From contig JAFEMH010000074.1 in the NCBI GenBank assembly GCA_022495995.1, positions 992,001-1,056,000 on the forward strand: DNA of 64,000 bases. Reading direction: 5' to 3'. Both the position numbers and the translations under genes were made by a program. The notes under the pieces were generated by a model. That model worked only from the letters and a program-made list of their open reading frames with translations. It was not told the origin of the DNA and searched no databases. This document shows, piece after piece, positions 32,158 through 43,101 of this stretch. Positions within the stretch are counted from its first letter, which is position 1. Every line of letters starts with the position of its first letter. The stretch is from Adenophora triphylla var. japonica. Its lineage: Eukaryota > Streptophyta > Magnoliopsida > Asterales > Campanulaceae.

Positions 32158-34975
32158 TCGACAAGTTAGTGGACTCCATCTCTGGACACCAAACTCTCGC
32201 CTTCTTAGATGCCTACTCAGCTATCATCGAGATAAAAATGGCAAAAGAAGACATCGAGAAGACTGCCTTTCAAACACCTGTGGGGAATTTCTGCTACATC
32301 ATGATGCCTTTTGGGCTCAAGAATGCTGGTGCCACTTACCAACGGATGGTAAATCAAGTTTTTGCAAGTCAGATAGGAAGAAACATGGAAGCTTATATTG
32401 CTGACATGGTCATAAAGACCAAGGAAGGCATACACGTTCCTGACCTAGAAGAGACCATTCACAACCTCCGAGCCAACAACATGAAGCCGAATCCAAGCAA
32501 GTGCGTGTTCGGAGTTACCGCAGGGAAATTTCTGGGCTTCATGGTTTCCCAAAGGGGGATTGAAGCAAACCCAGAAAGATCAAGGCGCTCATTGACATGA
32601 AGGAACCTACCACCATCAAGGAGGTCCAAAGACTTAATGGAAGAATTGCGGCCCTTGGAAGATTCATCGCCAAGTCTCGCCGAAAAGTCACCGCCTTTCT
32701 TCAAGGTATTGAAGGGTACCAAGATCTTCTCTGGACTCCCGAATGCTCGGAAGCATTCCTCCGGTTGAAGGAGTACTTGGGTTCCCCTCCCTTGCTTAGC
32801 AGTCCGACTACCGGTGAGATGCTATACGTCTTCCTAGCCGCCACCGATCACGCCTGTCGCACTGCCTTAGTTCGAAAGGATGAAGAAATTCGAAGCCCGT
32901 CTACTATGTCTCAAAGGCCCCGTCCGATGTGGAAAGCAGATATTTCAATGTGGAGAAGATAGCATACGCCCTAGTCATTGCTTCAAGGAAGCCGCGTGCA
33001 TATTTTTCGCACACCCTATCACCGTCTACACCAACGAACCATTGAAGAAAATCCTTCACAAGTTGGACGGCTCGGGACGTCTCCTTAATTGGTCAATCGC
33101 TCTAACGGAGTTTGATATCACTTACCAACCAAGGAAGACCCTCCTAGCACAGCCTTTGGTTGACTTCATGGTCGAGATCGCCTTTATGGGTGAGCATCTC
33201 CCCACCTCCCTAAGCAAAACGCGCCTGAGGAAAAAGACTCTCCCATTGAACTCCCATCCAACCGTTGGATCCTGTATACGGACGGATCAGCTACCAAGGA
33301 AAGAAGCGGAGCTGGAGTAGTACTAGCAAGCCCAGAAGGAGAATATACTATACAAGATGCCATCCGCTTCAAGTTTCCTGCCTCTAACAACCAAGCCGAA
33401 TACGAGGCTCTCATATTTGGCATTGAGTTGGCCTCCTTCTATGGAGCAACTAAGGTGGCCGCTTTCGTGACTCCCAAACTTGTTGTCAAACAAGTGAAAG
33501 GAGAATATAACACTCAAGATGTCACCCTTGCCAAGTATAGAGACCTGGTCCTAGATATGACGAAGAAAATGGAATTTTTCGAGCTCAAGCGTATAGGAAG
33601 GGAAGACAACCAAGTCGCAGACGTTCTCTCCAAACTAGCCACCATGGATGTGTCTCCTTCTGAGACCAACCCATATGTAGTTTATGCCGAGGAACCCGCG
33701 TATGAAAGATTACAAGTCATGCTTACGGACGAGGAAGAGAGATGCTGGATCGATGACTACGTCGAATACATTGAGAAGGAGAAACTCCCAGAAGATGATG
33801 CTAGAGCCAAGCTTATCAAGAAGAGGTCTCCAAGATTCATGGTGATGAACGGAGTCCTCTACCGAAGATCTTTCACGAAGCCCCCGCTAAGGTGTGTCTA
33901 TCCCAAGGAAACCGAGAACCTCCCGGCGTAAGTACATGAAGGTGTTTGCGGCGGACACCCGGGGCCGTAACCTTAGCCGACAAAATCATATCGCTAGGTT
34001 ACTACCGGCCAAACCTAAGGGAAGACGCGCATGCCTATGTTCGAAAATGTGACAAATGCCAAAGGTTCTCGACATTCCAAGACTACCTCGCAATGAGCAA
34101 ACACTTGTAATACCTACGTGGCCATTTGATATGTGGGGATCGACCTCATTGGACCCTTCCCACCCGCCCGTGGTAATTGCAAGTACGTGATAGTAGCTGT
34201 TGATTACTTCTCCAAGTGGATAGAAGCCAAGGCATTGGCCAAGATAACGGAAGAGAATGCGATCAACTTTGTTCATGACAACATTTGGTGCAGATTTGGC
34301 CTTCCGCATACAATTGTTTCTGACCATGGCCTCCAATTCTCCACGGCATTTACAACCGAATTGGGAAGAGTTAAAGTACGCCATGCAAAATCTTCAGCTA
34401 GCGTGCACCCCAAGGCAACGGCCAAGCGTAAGCCGCCAACAACCGGTCCTAACCGCCCTCACCAAGAATCTTGAAGGACGCGAGGGTAGATGGTTGGACG
34501 AACTTCCCTAGCTTTATGGGTCATTCGCACAACCACCCGGGGGCCAACCGGGGAAACCCCATTCGCACTAACCTTCGGTTCTGAGGCTATGGCACCAGCA
34601 GAGATGGCCATCCCTACAGTAAGGAACTCCCATTATGATGAGCAAGTCAACAAGGTCAATAGGCTCCTAGACCTGGACCTGATAGATGAAAAACGACTAG
34701 CTGCGCAGATGAGGATGGTGAATTACAAGCAAAGGACCAAGGCATATCACGACAAGAGGGTCATCAAAAGAGTATTCCAAGTTGGCGATTGGGTACTTAG
34801 AAAGATCGAAGCTACTGGTCGGAAGGCAGAACAAAACAAGCTCTCCCCAAATTGGGAAGGTCCCTATATCATCACTCAAGTCATCCGAGAAGGGACCTAC
34901 AGATTGAGGACCAAGGAGGGGAAGGATCTCAAGCATCCATGGCATTCCGACAACCTTAGAAAATATTATCACTAG
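32158..34975 (+). pseudogene. RT-RNase H-integrase part of the Retand-like polyprotein, broken
   Basis: Blocks in order: RT palm (32169-32600) with FLDAYSA, MPFGLKNAGATYQRM and, at the catalytic box, YIADM, so the first catalytic Asp is lost. The RT thumb and connection lie at 32597-33000. RNase H is at 33258-33640 with LYTDGSATKE and NNQAEYEAL, but AFVTPKLVV stands where an Asp-Ser motif is expected. Integrase follows: a zinc region from 33850 (worn), a core at 34133-34474 with GIDLIGPFP and IVSDHGLQF, and an in-frame TAA (34429-34431) at the position of the usual catalytic Glu. The C-terminal domain (34490-34975) is well preserved, including GPYIITQVIREGTYRL. Some eight frame changes or stops in total. 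Confidence 0.85.
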
Positions 34976-35187
34976 TCTAGTTTATTTTGCAATAGATTAG
35001 CTCTTTATTTTCGGTCTTTTATTTTCGGTCTTTTGTTTTCTTTTTGTCTTTTTAGTTGATAGGATTGCAGTTCTATGTAATCACATTTCAGTTCTACGAA
35101 AGCAGTTTCTTCCAACATGCAAAGCAACTATCAGCTCTTCACCCCAGCACAGGAAGATGAGGGCATTACCTCAGATTCTCCGATACA
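34976..35187 (+). other. Start of the 3' untranslated region of the Retand-like element
   Basis: Follows the pol stop at 34975. T-rich, with a duplicated TATTTTCGGTCTTTT at about 35006. No coding potential seen. Confidence 0.6.
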
Positions 35188-35651
35188 CAATAGCCAAGAC
35201 CAAGGATCTTCCTTGGCCTGATGGCTTACCAATTGCCAAGACCAAGGATCTTCCTTGGCCTGATGGCCTACACACAGCCAAGACCAAGGGTCCTCCTTGG
35301 CCTGATGGCTTAACAATTGCCAAGACCAAGGGTCCTCCTTGGCCTGATGGCTTACCAACAGCCAAGACCAAGGATCTTCCTTGGCCTGATGGCCTACACA
35401 CAGCCAAGACCAAGGGTCCTCCTTGGCCTGATGGCTTAACAATTGCCAAGACCAAGGGTCCTCCTTGGCCTGATGGCTTACCAACAGCCAAGACCAAGGA
35501 TCTTCCTTGGCCTGATGGCCTACAAACTTGCCAAGACCAAGGGTCCTCCTTGGCCTGATGGCTTACCAACAGCCAGGACCAAGGATCTTCCTTGGCCTGA
35601 TGGCCTACACACCTGCCAAGACCAAGGGACCACCTTGGCCTGATGGCTTAC
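35188..35651 (+). repeat. 42-bp tandem array, about 11 units, with 126-bp higher-order pattern
   Basis: Each unit contains GCCAAGACCAAGG, then ATCTT or GTCCT, then CCTTGGCCTGATGGC. The CCAAGG and CCTTGG halves form a small palindrome in every unit. Variant units alternate so that a three-unit block repeats, for example from about 35230 and again from 35356. Two late units are 43 bp. The units are contiguous with no unique spacers, so this is not a CRISPR array. Tandem arrays in the 3' untranslated region are known in Tat-lineage elements. Confidence 0.95.
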
Positions 35652-36042
35652 AACTCTTCTAGTCAAGGGTCCATCTTGACTTAGGAGACTAACAGCCAAG
35701 GCCGAGGACTTTCCTCGGCCTAATGGCTTGATAAACCTCCTACCATGAATCTACTCTGATTCAAGATTACAACATTCAAAGCCGAGGAAAACTTCCTCGG
35801 CCCAAATGAAGTACGAGTATAGTTACAGCCGAGGAATCTTCCTCGGCCCAACCACTTGCTCCACAAGGAACAAGGGACCTTCCTCGGATCCCACCTTCCT
35901 AAGGCTAGTGCATAGCATACCAAAATATAACCAAGTCAGTAAAGTGACAAAGAATAATGACAAAGGATTTTTTCATTGATATTCAAATGGAAATTACAAG
36001 GTCCTATTGTCTATTACAAGAAGCAAAAAAGGAAAAACTATC
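35652..36042 (+). other. 3' region of the Retand-like element with GCCGAGG/CCTCGGC palindromes
   Basis: Diverged array-like sequence gives way to repeated inverted pairs of GCCGAGGAA and TTCCTCGGC (35698-35850). No frame on the plus strand is convincing. The end of the antisense gene follows. Confidence 0.6.
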
Positions 36043-39000
36043 CTAAGATGGCTGAGCATCCTCAAAAGGCTCTTCTAGCCAGCTGGTATTATTGGAGCCG
36101 TGAGGAGGAAGGGTCGTTTGATGGGCTTGGGCATCGCCTTCCTCTGTTCCCCTTACCTCGGCCTCTAGGTCCTCGGGCTCGTCGGCGTCTTGGATCGCCT
36201 CCACTAGGTCTTTAATATTGCCGGGGACAACGAAGCCGGCCTCCACACTTCCCCGCAAGCATGGGCATCCTTGGCGCCTATCACCCATGTTGCTCTCGTA
36301 ATAAGGGACCAAGTGATGGAGTGCCCCGACCTCCTCGGCATATTGATCCCCGGCAGATTAGCCGGGCAATCTTGTTGATGTCCGGACAGTGGAGGGATCA
36401 GCCTAAAATGCTCCTAGCCAAGTGGAGGTAGCCATCCTCGAACATGGTGGCCGTTTGCTCATCAACGCTCTCTCCAAGGCCGAGCCGGCCATCATCAGCT
36501 CTTTGAAAGCCGAGCTCTCCTTGAACCGAGCTACGGCCTCTTCCTCCCTAGCAGCCGGAAGGGTAGCTTCCGGAGTCCTCGGCACTTGGCCTCGCCTTCC
36601 TCGGCCTTGGTCCGAAGCTCGGCCTTATCTCGCCTTGGCCCGGGCAAGCTCTTCATTTTGAGCGGAGATGTTCCTCGGCTTTTGACCTTTCTTCCTCGGC
36701 CCTTTTTACCTCGGCCTCAACCTTGGCCTTGGCCGCTGCAAGCTCAGCATCCTTGGCTTCTAAGAGTTTAGCCAAGGAAGACTTTTCTTTTTCGCTCTTT
36801 GCTTGAGCTGCCTTGGCCTCATTCAGGCGCCTTGTCTTCTTCTTGGCCAGCACGTTCTCGTACGCCGTGACTGAAGCCAACTGAAAGATAAATCATCGTT
36901 AGGAAGACAAATCCAATATCAAAGATAATAACCCAGAAAGGGATCAACATTTACCTCAGCAATCAGGAGTCCCTTGTGGCAAAGCACAGTATCCTCGTTA
37001 GGACCCTCTTTGCAAAGGGTTTCATAAGCATCCTCGTCCATAGCCCTTTGGATGGGAGCTCGGCCCAATCTCACCAAGGGTCCCTCCCTTGCCAACAGGG
37101 GGAGTCCCCTAAGACGAGGAACACCAAGGGACATACTTTTGGCCAGCTCGTCGGCCTCTTCAACAGTCTTGACTGACTGAATGTTCAAGGGAGGGGGAGC
37201 ATCAACCTCAGGGGCCGCACTGACGCTTGCCCGTTTGGCCGCCGGCTCCTCGGCGCTGGCACTTGGAGTTCTTTTGGAGCCTGACCTCCTTTGGACGAGG
37301 TTAGCTTCCTCGGTTGCTTCTTCCTCGGCATCAACATGGAGGCTATGCCCCTCTACAGTTGATGAGTTGGTTTGATTATCAGCAGCCGGTTCCTCGGCAT
37401 CCACTTCCCCGTGCAATTTAAGGGGAAGGGGTTGGTCAGTCTGGACATTAAGGATGAGGTTACGTGCATTAGCATCCTCCCTCCTTTCTGTTAGAGCGGT
37501 TTTCTTGCTCAACCTCCTCTTCCTCTTCACGAGCTCCTGAGGGCTTAGTCTCTCCATTGCAAGGGTAGCTTCTTCCTCGGTGGTCAAATCTGTAAAAGAC
37601 AAGGAAGAAATGGTCAAGTACGAGCAAGAAAACCCAAGGTCAAGTACGAGCAAAATAATATGACAAAAATTACACGTGTAAGCTAAAAGTTTACGTCCAA
37701 CAATGTTAGGTGCTCCAATACATTGGTCACGGACGCTCATCATGGCACCTAATACAATCCTCGTGAAATACGAAGCCGGATGTACCGTCCAATCGTTGAA
37801 GCGACGCCTCTCTTTTAACATTGACGAGGGGAGCCACCCCGTCCTCGTTCCCGGCATCAATCCCGCCCGGATATAGAAATGATCCGAGGACTCAACTTGC
37901 TTCCAATCCAGACCCCTACCCGGGCAAACTCTTCCAGACGCTTGATCAAATCTTTGGTCCATCCGTATTGTTGGACGGCAAAGGAGGAGGTTGGATCATC
38001 ACAAGGAGATTGGAACTCCCAGCCTTGGCGGCTCTCAACGCGGATAACGTGGTTATCCCAGCCTGGAACTTTACTGGACATGGGAAGAAGCAACTTGGGT
38101 TTCCTATTGGCACTCCTAATAACTACAAGCCATTGTTCCTTGATGACTTGGACAATGTAGAAGTGACGGAAGGCTCCCATGGTCGGTTCATAGCCTAAAC
38201 TACGGCAAAGGATGATGAAGCTAACCAGAACCCTAGTACCATTGGCTCCTAACATGGCTGGCACTGCCTTTGTATCATCCAAAAACTCACAAATGAAGGG
38301 GTCTAGGGGAAGACGGAGTCCTTGTTGAAACTGTTTGAAATAAAAATGGACGTAATCTTGGCTATAATAGAAGGCCGTCTCTTCTTTCTCCGTCTTCGGC
38401 TCTATCTTGCCCATATAAGTTAATTTATATTCAGCACGATCCACTTTGTACTTGGTGTGCAGCCTCTCAACCATGGGATCCCCAGGTTTTGGTGCCCTCT
38501 CGATTTGCTTTCCTCGGCTACCTGCTCCTCGGCTTCTTCTTCGAACAAGACGGGCATCAGCTTGCGCACCTTCAACGAAGGCATTAACTATTTGAGTAGA
38601 CGAGGAGGGCTCTCCTTCTCTTCCCGTCATATCTGCATAAGGACGAGGAGACAAAATTATTTACCTCGTCAATGGCCGATTAAATGACGGGAAGGAAGAT
38701 TCCCTCCTCGTCATTCCATAAGGCCGAGGAAGGAAGATTTCCTTCCTCGTCATTTCATAAGGCCGAGGAGGGGGCCGTACCTCGCAGACGCTCACGCATT
38801 TCGCGATTGGAGGCCGGGTAGAACAGTTCGATGTGCTCCACCATCTCAGCCCTATCCCCAAACACTATAATATTTGGTGACCCGGAATCAATCCTATCTA
38901 TTCTTGTGGAATCCGGGTATTGGATGAATAAACGAGAGCGACCATAACCCCTCAACTGCTTGCTTATATCATCCAAGTTCAGCATCAACCATGGACCCCT

Positions 39001-39078
39001 TTCTCGTTGATAAACCCTCAAATTTCCAGTATGATATCCATAACGGAATCGGGGAGAATGGTCCCAAGATCGAGCCAT
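36043..39078 (-). CDS. Antisense spliced extra gene of the Retand-like element (PF04195-like domain plus coiled coil)
   Basis: Reads opposite to gag-pol. Exon 1 is 39078-38781 (MARSWDHSPRF ... REMRERLRG) with donor GAG|GTACGG. Exon 2 starts at 38632 after TTATGCAG, and the join restores the frame through a split Asp codon. It encodes LRLPLDPFICEFLDDTKAVP and LVSFIILCRSLGYEPT, which I match to the putative gypsy-type transposon domain PF04195 (Transposase_28). A frame change near 37.9 kb leads to DHFYIRAGLMPG ... HPASYFTRIVLGAM. Exon 3 (37589-36955, flanked by TTTTACAG and GAG|GTAAAT) is acidic and Lys-rich. Exon 4 starts at 36880 after CTTTCAG and is an Ala/Glu/Lys coiled coil. C-terminal pieces reach 36403 (ARFKESSAFKEL) and 36043 in shifted frames. 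Molecular role unknown. Two or more frameshifts suggest decay or sequence error. Confidence 0.75.
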
Positions 39079-39690
39079 TTCTAAGGGGAATCAAAAGCGA
39101 AGGGGGAGTTCATTCAATATTCCAGAAATTTCATATAAAATGCAAAGAGAATTAAAGAACTGAAGTTTTTAAAGTTTTTATCAAGAAAAGCTTCAACCTT
39201 CAACAATGGCGGTTCTTGGCATGGACAAAATCATTCCTAAACCCTAGAAAACGCTGAAACATGAAAGGAAGTTGTAAGAAAAGGAGAAATTTTCATACCT
39301 GAGTTTGCAAGAATGGATGGAATCAATGCAGAAAGCAACTTCGTCGGAAAAATCAAGCTCGCCGGGAACTGGGTTTGAAGATTGCTGTGTTCGCCGGTGA
39401 GTTATTGACAAATGCTCTCAATTGCTTGGGGTTTGTAAAGAGTAAAATGAAAGGGGTTTAGGCTTTTATACCTCCCCAAATCGGGTCGACCCATGGGTAA
39501 AGAGTAGATTCGGATGAGGCGCCCCAAGAATTAAATGCTAAACACCGTTATCAAGGCGTGACAAGACTGGGGGGCCCCATGTCATCATCAGAATAGTAAC
39601 CGTCAGATACCCACCAATGACGCGTGTAAAACCTGTTCGTATCCCATATGCCGAGGACGAGCTAACTTTCTATTCGTCTAGGCCGAGCTA
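39079..39690 (-). promoter_or_regulatory. Upstream region of the antisense gene, likely holding its promoter
   Basis: Between the antisense start codon (39078) and the polypurine tract there is no plus-strand gene. On the minus strand the region shows plausible leader sequence with GTATGAAAATTTCTCC at about 39300, possibly a splice donor of a leader intron. A TATA-like TATAAAAGCC occurs near 39470. Inference only. Confidence 0.35.
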
Positions 39691-39706
39691 GAAAGTTGGG
39701 GGCCAC
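39691..39706 (+). other. Polypurine tract of the Retand-like element
   Basis: GAAAGTTGGGGGCCAC directly abuts the 3' LTR start (TGAACGG at 39707), the position of the plus-strand primer. Confidence 0.75.
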
Positions 39707-40461
39707 TGAACGGTATAAACCGAGCTACGAACATGGGCTTGCCCGAACCTGGGCCCAACTATATTGGGCCATGGATATTATATATTCATCAAGTATTGGG
39801 GCCGAGCATTCTCTTCCTCGTATGCCGAGGAACATTTACCTTGGCTTTATGTCGCCATTCTTGGGCCGGCCTGTCTCAATTACCGAGGAGAGAAAAGTCC
39901 TTTGCTCGGCATGTCACCAATTGCCGAGGAAGCAAAAGTATTCTCCCCAGCATATTTTCATGTCGGCCATTCATCAAGTGACGAGGAAGCAGGATCGTTC
40001 TCCTCGGCCTATCTGCCAAAGGCCGAGGAAAAACATTTGCCTTCCTCGGCGTTCCGGATAGCAGTTACAATCCTTATTCAACAAGGATTATACAATCATT
40101 ATCCAATCAGAATTATACTTATCAACATCAATTCAAGTCAAACAATGACTCCTTAACAGATATAATTCTATTAGAGTTATATCTTATCTCTTTACAAGTT
40201 CATTCCAACATGGATTCTACTTATCCATTCTTATAAATACAAGCCCCATGGCTCATTATTCGGTACGTTACTTTTTACATTGGAGAAACTCTGTCAATTT
40301 GATTTCTCTAATATCAACCGTGAACTTACTCTCACGCCGGAGGGCCTTTAGCCGGATCCGCCCCGGCTTAGTTTACGTGTTTTCTCTTATTTTCAGGCCT
40401 TGCAATCGCCGGAGCATTCGACGCTTGGATTTGGGCTGATTTGACGATTTTGGCATCATCA
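39707..40461 (+). repeat. 3' LTR of the Retand-like element (755 bp)
   Basis: Nearly identical to the 5' LTR. Differences seen: a small changed block at about 39956 (AGCATATTTTC versus AAAGATATTTTTC), three one-base length differences in C or G runs (near 40337, 40362 and 40434) and one substitution near 40386. Followed by GTTTT, the target duplication. Confidence 0.95.
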
Positions 40462-40585
40462 GTTTTGTTTATAATTATGTAGTGATTACTTGGACTTGTA
40501 AGTATATAAATAAAAAAAGTGGAGCCGGTGCGAGAGAATTTAAAGAACATTGAAAATACAACTGCAAAACACTCCTAAGAACTTA

Positions 40586-40849
40586 ATTTCCCCCGTCTCA
40601 AAATGATCTTCCTACTTTTTTTATGTCGATTCGAAGATACAATGAACTATAAATTTAGATTAATTTCATTATCCTAATGAAAGTAAAAAAAATTGTTATT
40701 GACAGTATATATAATAGTGTATCAATAAAAAATTTTGAATTTTCATTATGATAATGAAATTAAACTAAATGTATTACTCAAATCACCTTCATAATAATAA
40801 TAATAATAATAATGTAAAAAGTAGAAAGATTATTTTGGAACAGAGGGAG
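40586..40849. mobile_element. Stowaway-like MITE, worn (264 bp)
   Basis: The right end GGAACAGAGGGAG followed by TA (40850-40851) fits the Stowaway consensus. The left end (CCCCCGTCTCAAAATGATC after TA at 40584-40585) is mutated but complementary to TGATTATTTTGGA-like sequence on the right. Contains a short (ATA)n run at 40793-40814. Confidence 0.6.
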
Positions 40850-40861
40850 TATTAATTTATA

Positions 40862-41756
40862 AGGGCAAATTACAAATAAGAATTCAAAGTATAGGGGTGT
40901 TTGTAGTTCAGGATGCGATGTTTCATTTTTGGCGATTACTTACTTTCCATCTTCCCCCTCTCTTTCCCCTCCCCACCCCGCTGTTGCACCACAGACCCAC
41001 CCACCCTGATCCCCTTCCATTCCATCTCCATTGACCCATCCCATTTTCCTCACTCCATCGTCTGCTTCCCCTTCCCCAAACCATGCCCCTTTGCCACGAA
41101 TTAATCAAGATGACTGCCTAGGATTTTAATTGGACCATCTCTTTGTCATAGCCATAGCCATGGCAGAAGCCTCAAGGTCTGAATTCATACGTCAACCTCC
41201 CCAGTTGTTTCACTCTGGTGTGTCTCACCACTATTGTTGTCAAGGTCATTTCTACGATTAGAGTTGTAGTAACTTCGGTCCGACAACAACTCTCCGTCTA
41301 GGACTTAATTAATGAGAAAATTGGAGAAATTGGTGCTTTGAGTACATTTCAATTTGCTAAGTTTCTTGGGATTAGTGTGGATTTTTTATGAATTCCATGT
41401 GTTATCAGATATTTTTTCCAGATTTTTTCATATTTTCTCAATGATGGTTGATGTTACTTGAGAAAACATGGAAAATCAATGGATGTAGGTGTTGGAGTTG
41501 AATGCAAATATAATAATGGAGAAAGGGATTTTCAGTTCAATTTTAAATTTGAAGGTTAGATTTAAAAAATCAAATTAAGAAAATGAGTTAAACTTACTAA
41601 AATACCCTTAGTTAAGTCCTATGTGGACAACACATGCTCACTTTACTGAGAAGTCTAACATTTCCGTCAAAAAAATTCTTAATTGCCAATATTTGATACC
41701 TTTAAACCCTTAATCGCCAATAATGAAACATCGGGCCCTGAACTGCAAACATCCCT
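40862..41756. mobile_element. Mutator-like MITE truncated by the Athila LTR
   Basis: The left arm (GGGTGTTTGTAGTTCAGG at 40894, then GATGTTTCATTTTTGGCGATTA) reappears inverted just before 41757 (GGGATGTTTGCAGTTCAGGG, then GATGTTTCATTATTGGCGATTA), about 50 bp at high identity. The left arm extends outward to GGGCAAATTAC at 40863, while the right arm stops where the Athila LTR begins, so the right tip was split off by that insertion. The interior has a C-rich stretch (40950-41090) that could be captured host sequence, but I do not recognise it. Confidence 0.6.
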
Positions 41757-43077
41757 TGATGGATGTGTTTCTACACATCTAATTTAGGTACCTCCGAACT
41801 TATTTAATGCTTAATCCTTGAGTAATTTGGTATTTTAATGTTTCTTTGTGTGAGTACATGGAAGTAGAAGAAAAGAGTATTTTGGGACTTAACAAGGATG
41901 AAAAAGGGACAGAAGCAAAGCAGAGCTGTCAAAGAGAAAGAAAAGAAGAAAATGCAGCACAAGGAAGGATGTGACTGAACCCACCCTGGCCTGCTTTGCC
42001 TTAGGAAGCTCCCGGTTAATTTGCACGATCACACCACCTTCCCAGCGCGACCGTACCGTTGCTCCCAGTTGATTTGCGCGATCGCACCATTCAAAGGGTG
42101 CGACCACACCCTTGGCTTTTGGGGCGATTTCCAGCCCGGATTAGGAGAAGGATTTCCTAAAGTTTCCATACCTCTCTCACCTCTTATACCTAGAGGATAA
42201 ATACAAAACACTTGGATAATTAGCAGGTTATGTTTAAATGTGTTATTCTTCTTTACCAGTTTTGAGAAAGGATTTTTAAGAATTCAATTGTGTCTTCAAT
42301 TTTATGGATTTCCAGGTTTATGTTTATTTATTCAATATGTGTATTCTCAAACATGAATATGAGTAACTAACCAACCTTATTCATGGATTGGATGTTGTAT
42401 TTATCAAACCTCTATGTTATTAATGTGTTAAATTTTCCAATCTAATTCGTTCTTATTCAATTGAATAATAATCAATCATTTTTAGGTTTTAATTGTATGA
42501 TACTAATATACTCTTAGCCATTAATCGTGTGGTATAAATTGTCTCACTCGCGCAGATCATTTATACAAGGACCCCTATTCAAAATTAGATTTAATTGATA
42601 ACCTAGAGGAAATCAAAAGAATCTAGGTTCACTTGTTATTAAAAAATTAATGAATTTCTTGATTATTGTATTGACTTAGCGGAAAATATAAATAAGAAGA
42701 AAATATTAGGGTTGCAATTCGCACATCAAACGTCTCAACCCTTAGCCAAGTGAACGAACCCTTGAACGAGTTAGATAAATTCTTCTATAAAAACATAGCA
42801 TAGAATGAAGATGATTATGAAATCCAATTTGTGAATATCTCTTTTAATCTGGTTAAATCCCTTGCTTATAATTGTTTTTGTTAATTCTAGTTGTTTAAAT
42901 TACTGCATTTAGTAGTTAATAATCAAACCAAAAAAAAACCTTGGTTACTCTCACATTATTTAAATCGACTTGCTTGCAAACGAGTCTCTGTGGTTCGACC
43001 CTTAAATCTGTACGTTGCAACAACGGTAACTAGTATACTTGCTAGATTTTATTACAAGAGGTAATTTTTATCCATCA
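41757..43077 (+). repeat. 5' LTR of the Athila-type element (1321 bp)
   Basis: An 8-bp perfect inverted terminus, TGATGGAT and ATCCATCA. The end sequence GGTAATTTTTATCCATCA directly precedes the primer site, as in other Athila elements. A TATA-like motif (AGGATAAATAC) lies near 42191. Confidence 0.8.
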
Positions 43078-43083
43078 ACTTTT

Positions 43084-43101
43084 TGGCGTCATTTTCGGGA
43101 C
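43084..43101 (+). other. Primer binding site of the Athila-type element
   Basis: TGGCGTCATTTTCGGGAC, a mutated form of the tRNA-Asp-type site (TGGCGCCGTTGCCGGGGA) common in Athila. It follows the LTR end after six bases. A 23-bp tandem duplication (GTTAAGATAAGTAGTG...) lies shortly after, at about 43117 and 43140. Confidence 0.7.

Larger units (their letters stand above)
27641..40461 (+). mobile_element. Complete Retand-like (Tat lineage) Ty3/gypsy retrotransposon, 12.8 kb
   Basis: Two LTRs (27641-28396 and 39707-40461) begin TGAACGG and end CATCATCA, and are flanked by perfect GTTTT duplications (27636-27640, 40462-40466). Inside, in order: leader, gag, protease, RT, RNase H, integrase (to 34975), a 42-bp tandem array, an antisense spliced gene (36043-39078) and a polypurine tract (39691-39706). 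The Gag zinc-binding CDFHKDNGHTTDGC followed by WALKK, the aspartic protease LLVDTGAS, and antisense ORFs between pol and the 3' LTR all point to the Tat/Retand group. The LTRs differ at only about five to eight positions, so insertion is recent, yet gag-pol has many breaks. Confidence 0.95.

Noticed and set aside
35157..35558. Long frames on both strands across the 42-bp array
   Set aside because: 42 is divisible by three, so any frame without a stop in the unit stays open. These are repeat artefacts.
35188..35651. CRISPR-like repeat array
   Set aside because: Units are contiguous, with no unique spacers, no cas genes and a eukaryotic context; it is a retroelement 3' tandem repeat.
40923..41108. 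61-residue Trp/Gly-rich frame
   Set aside because: Complement of the C-rich block within the Mutator-like element; low complexity and no recognisable domain.
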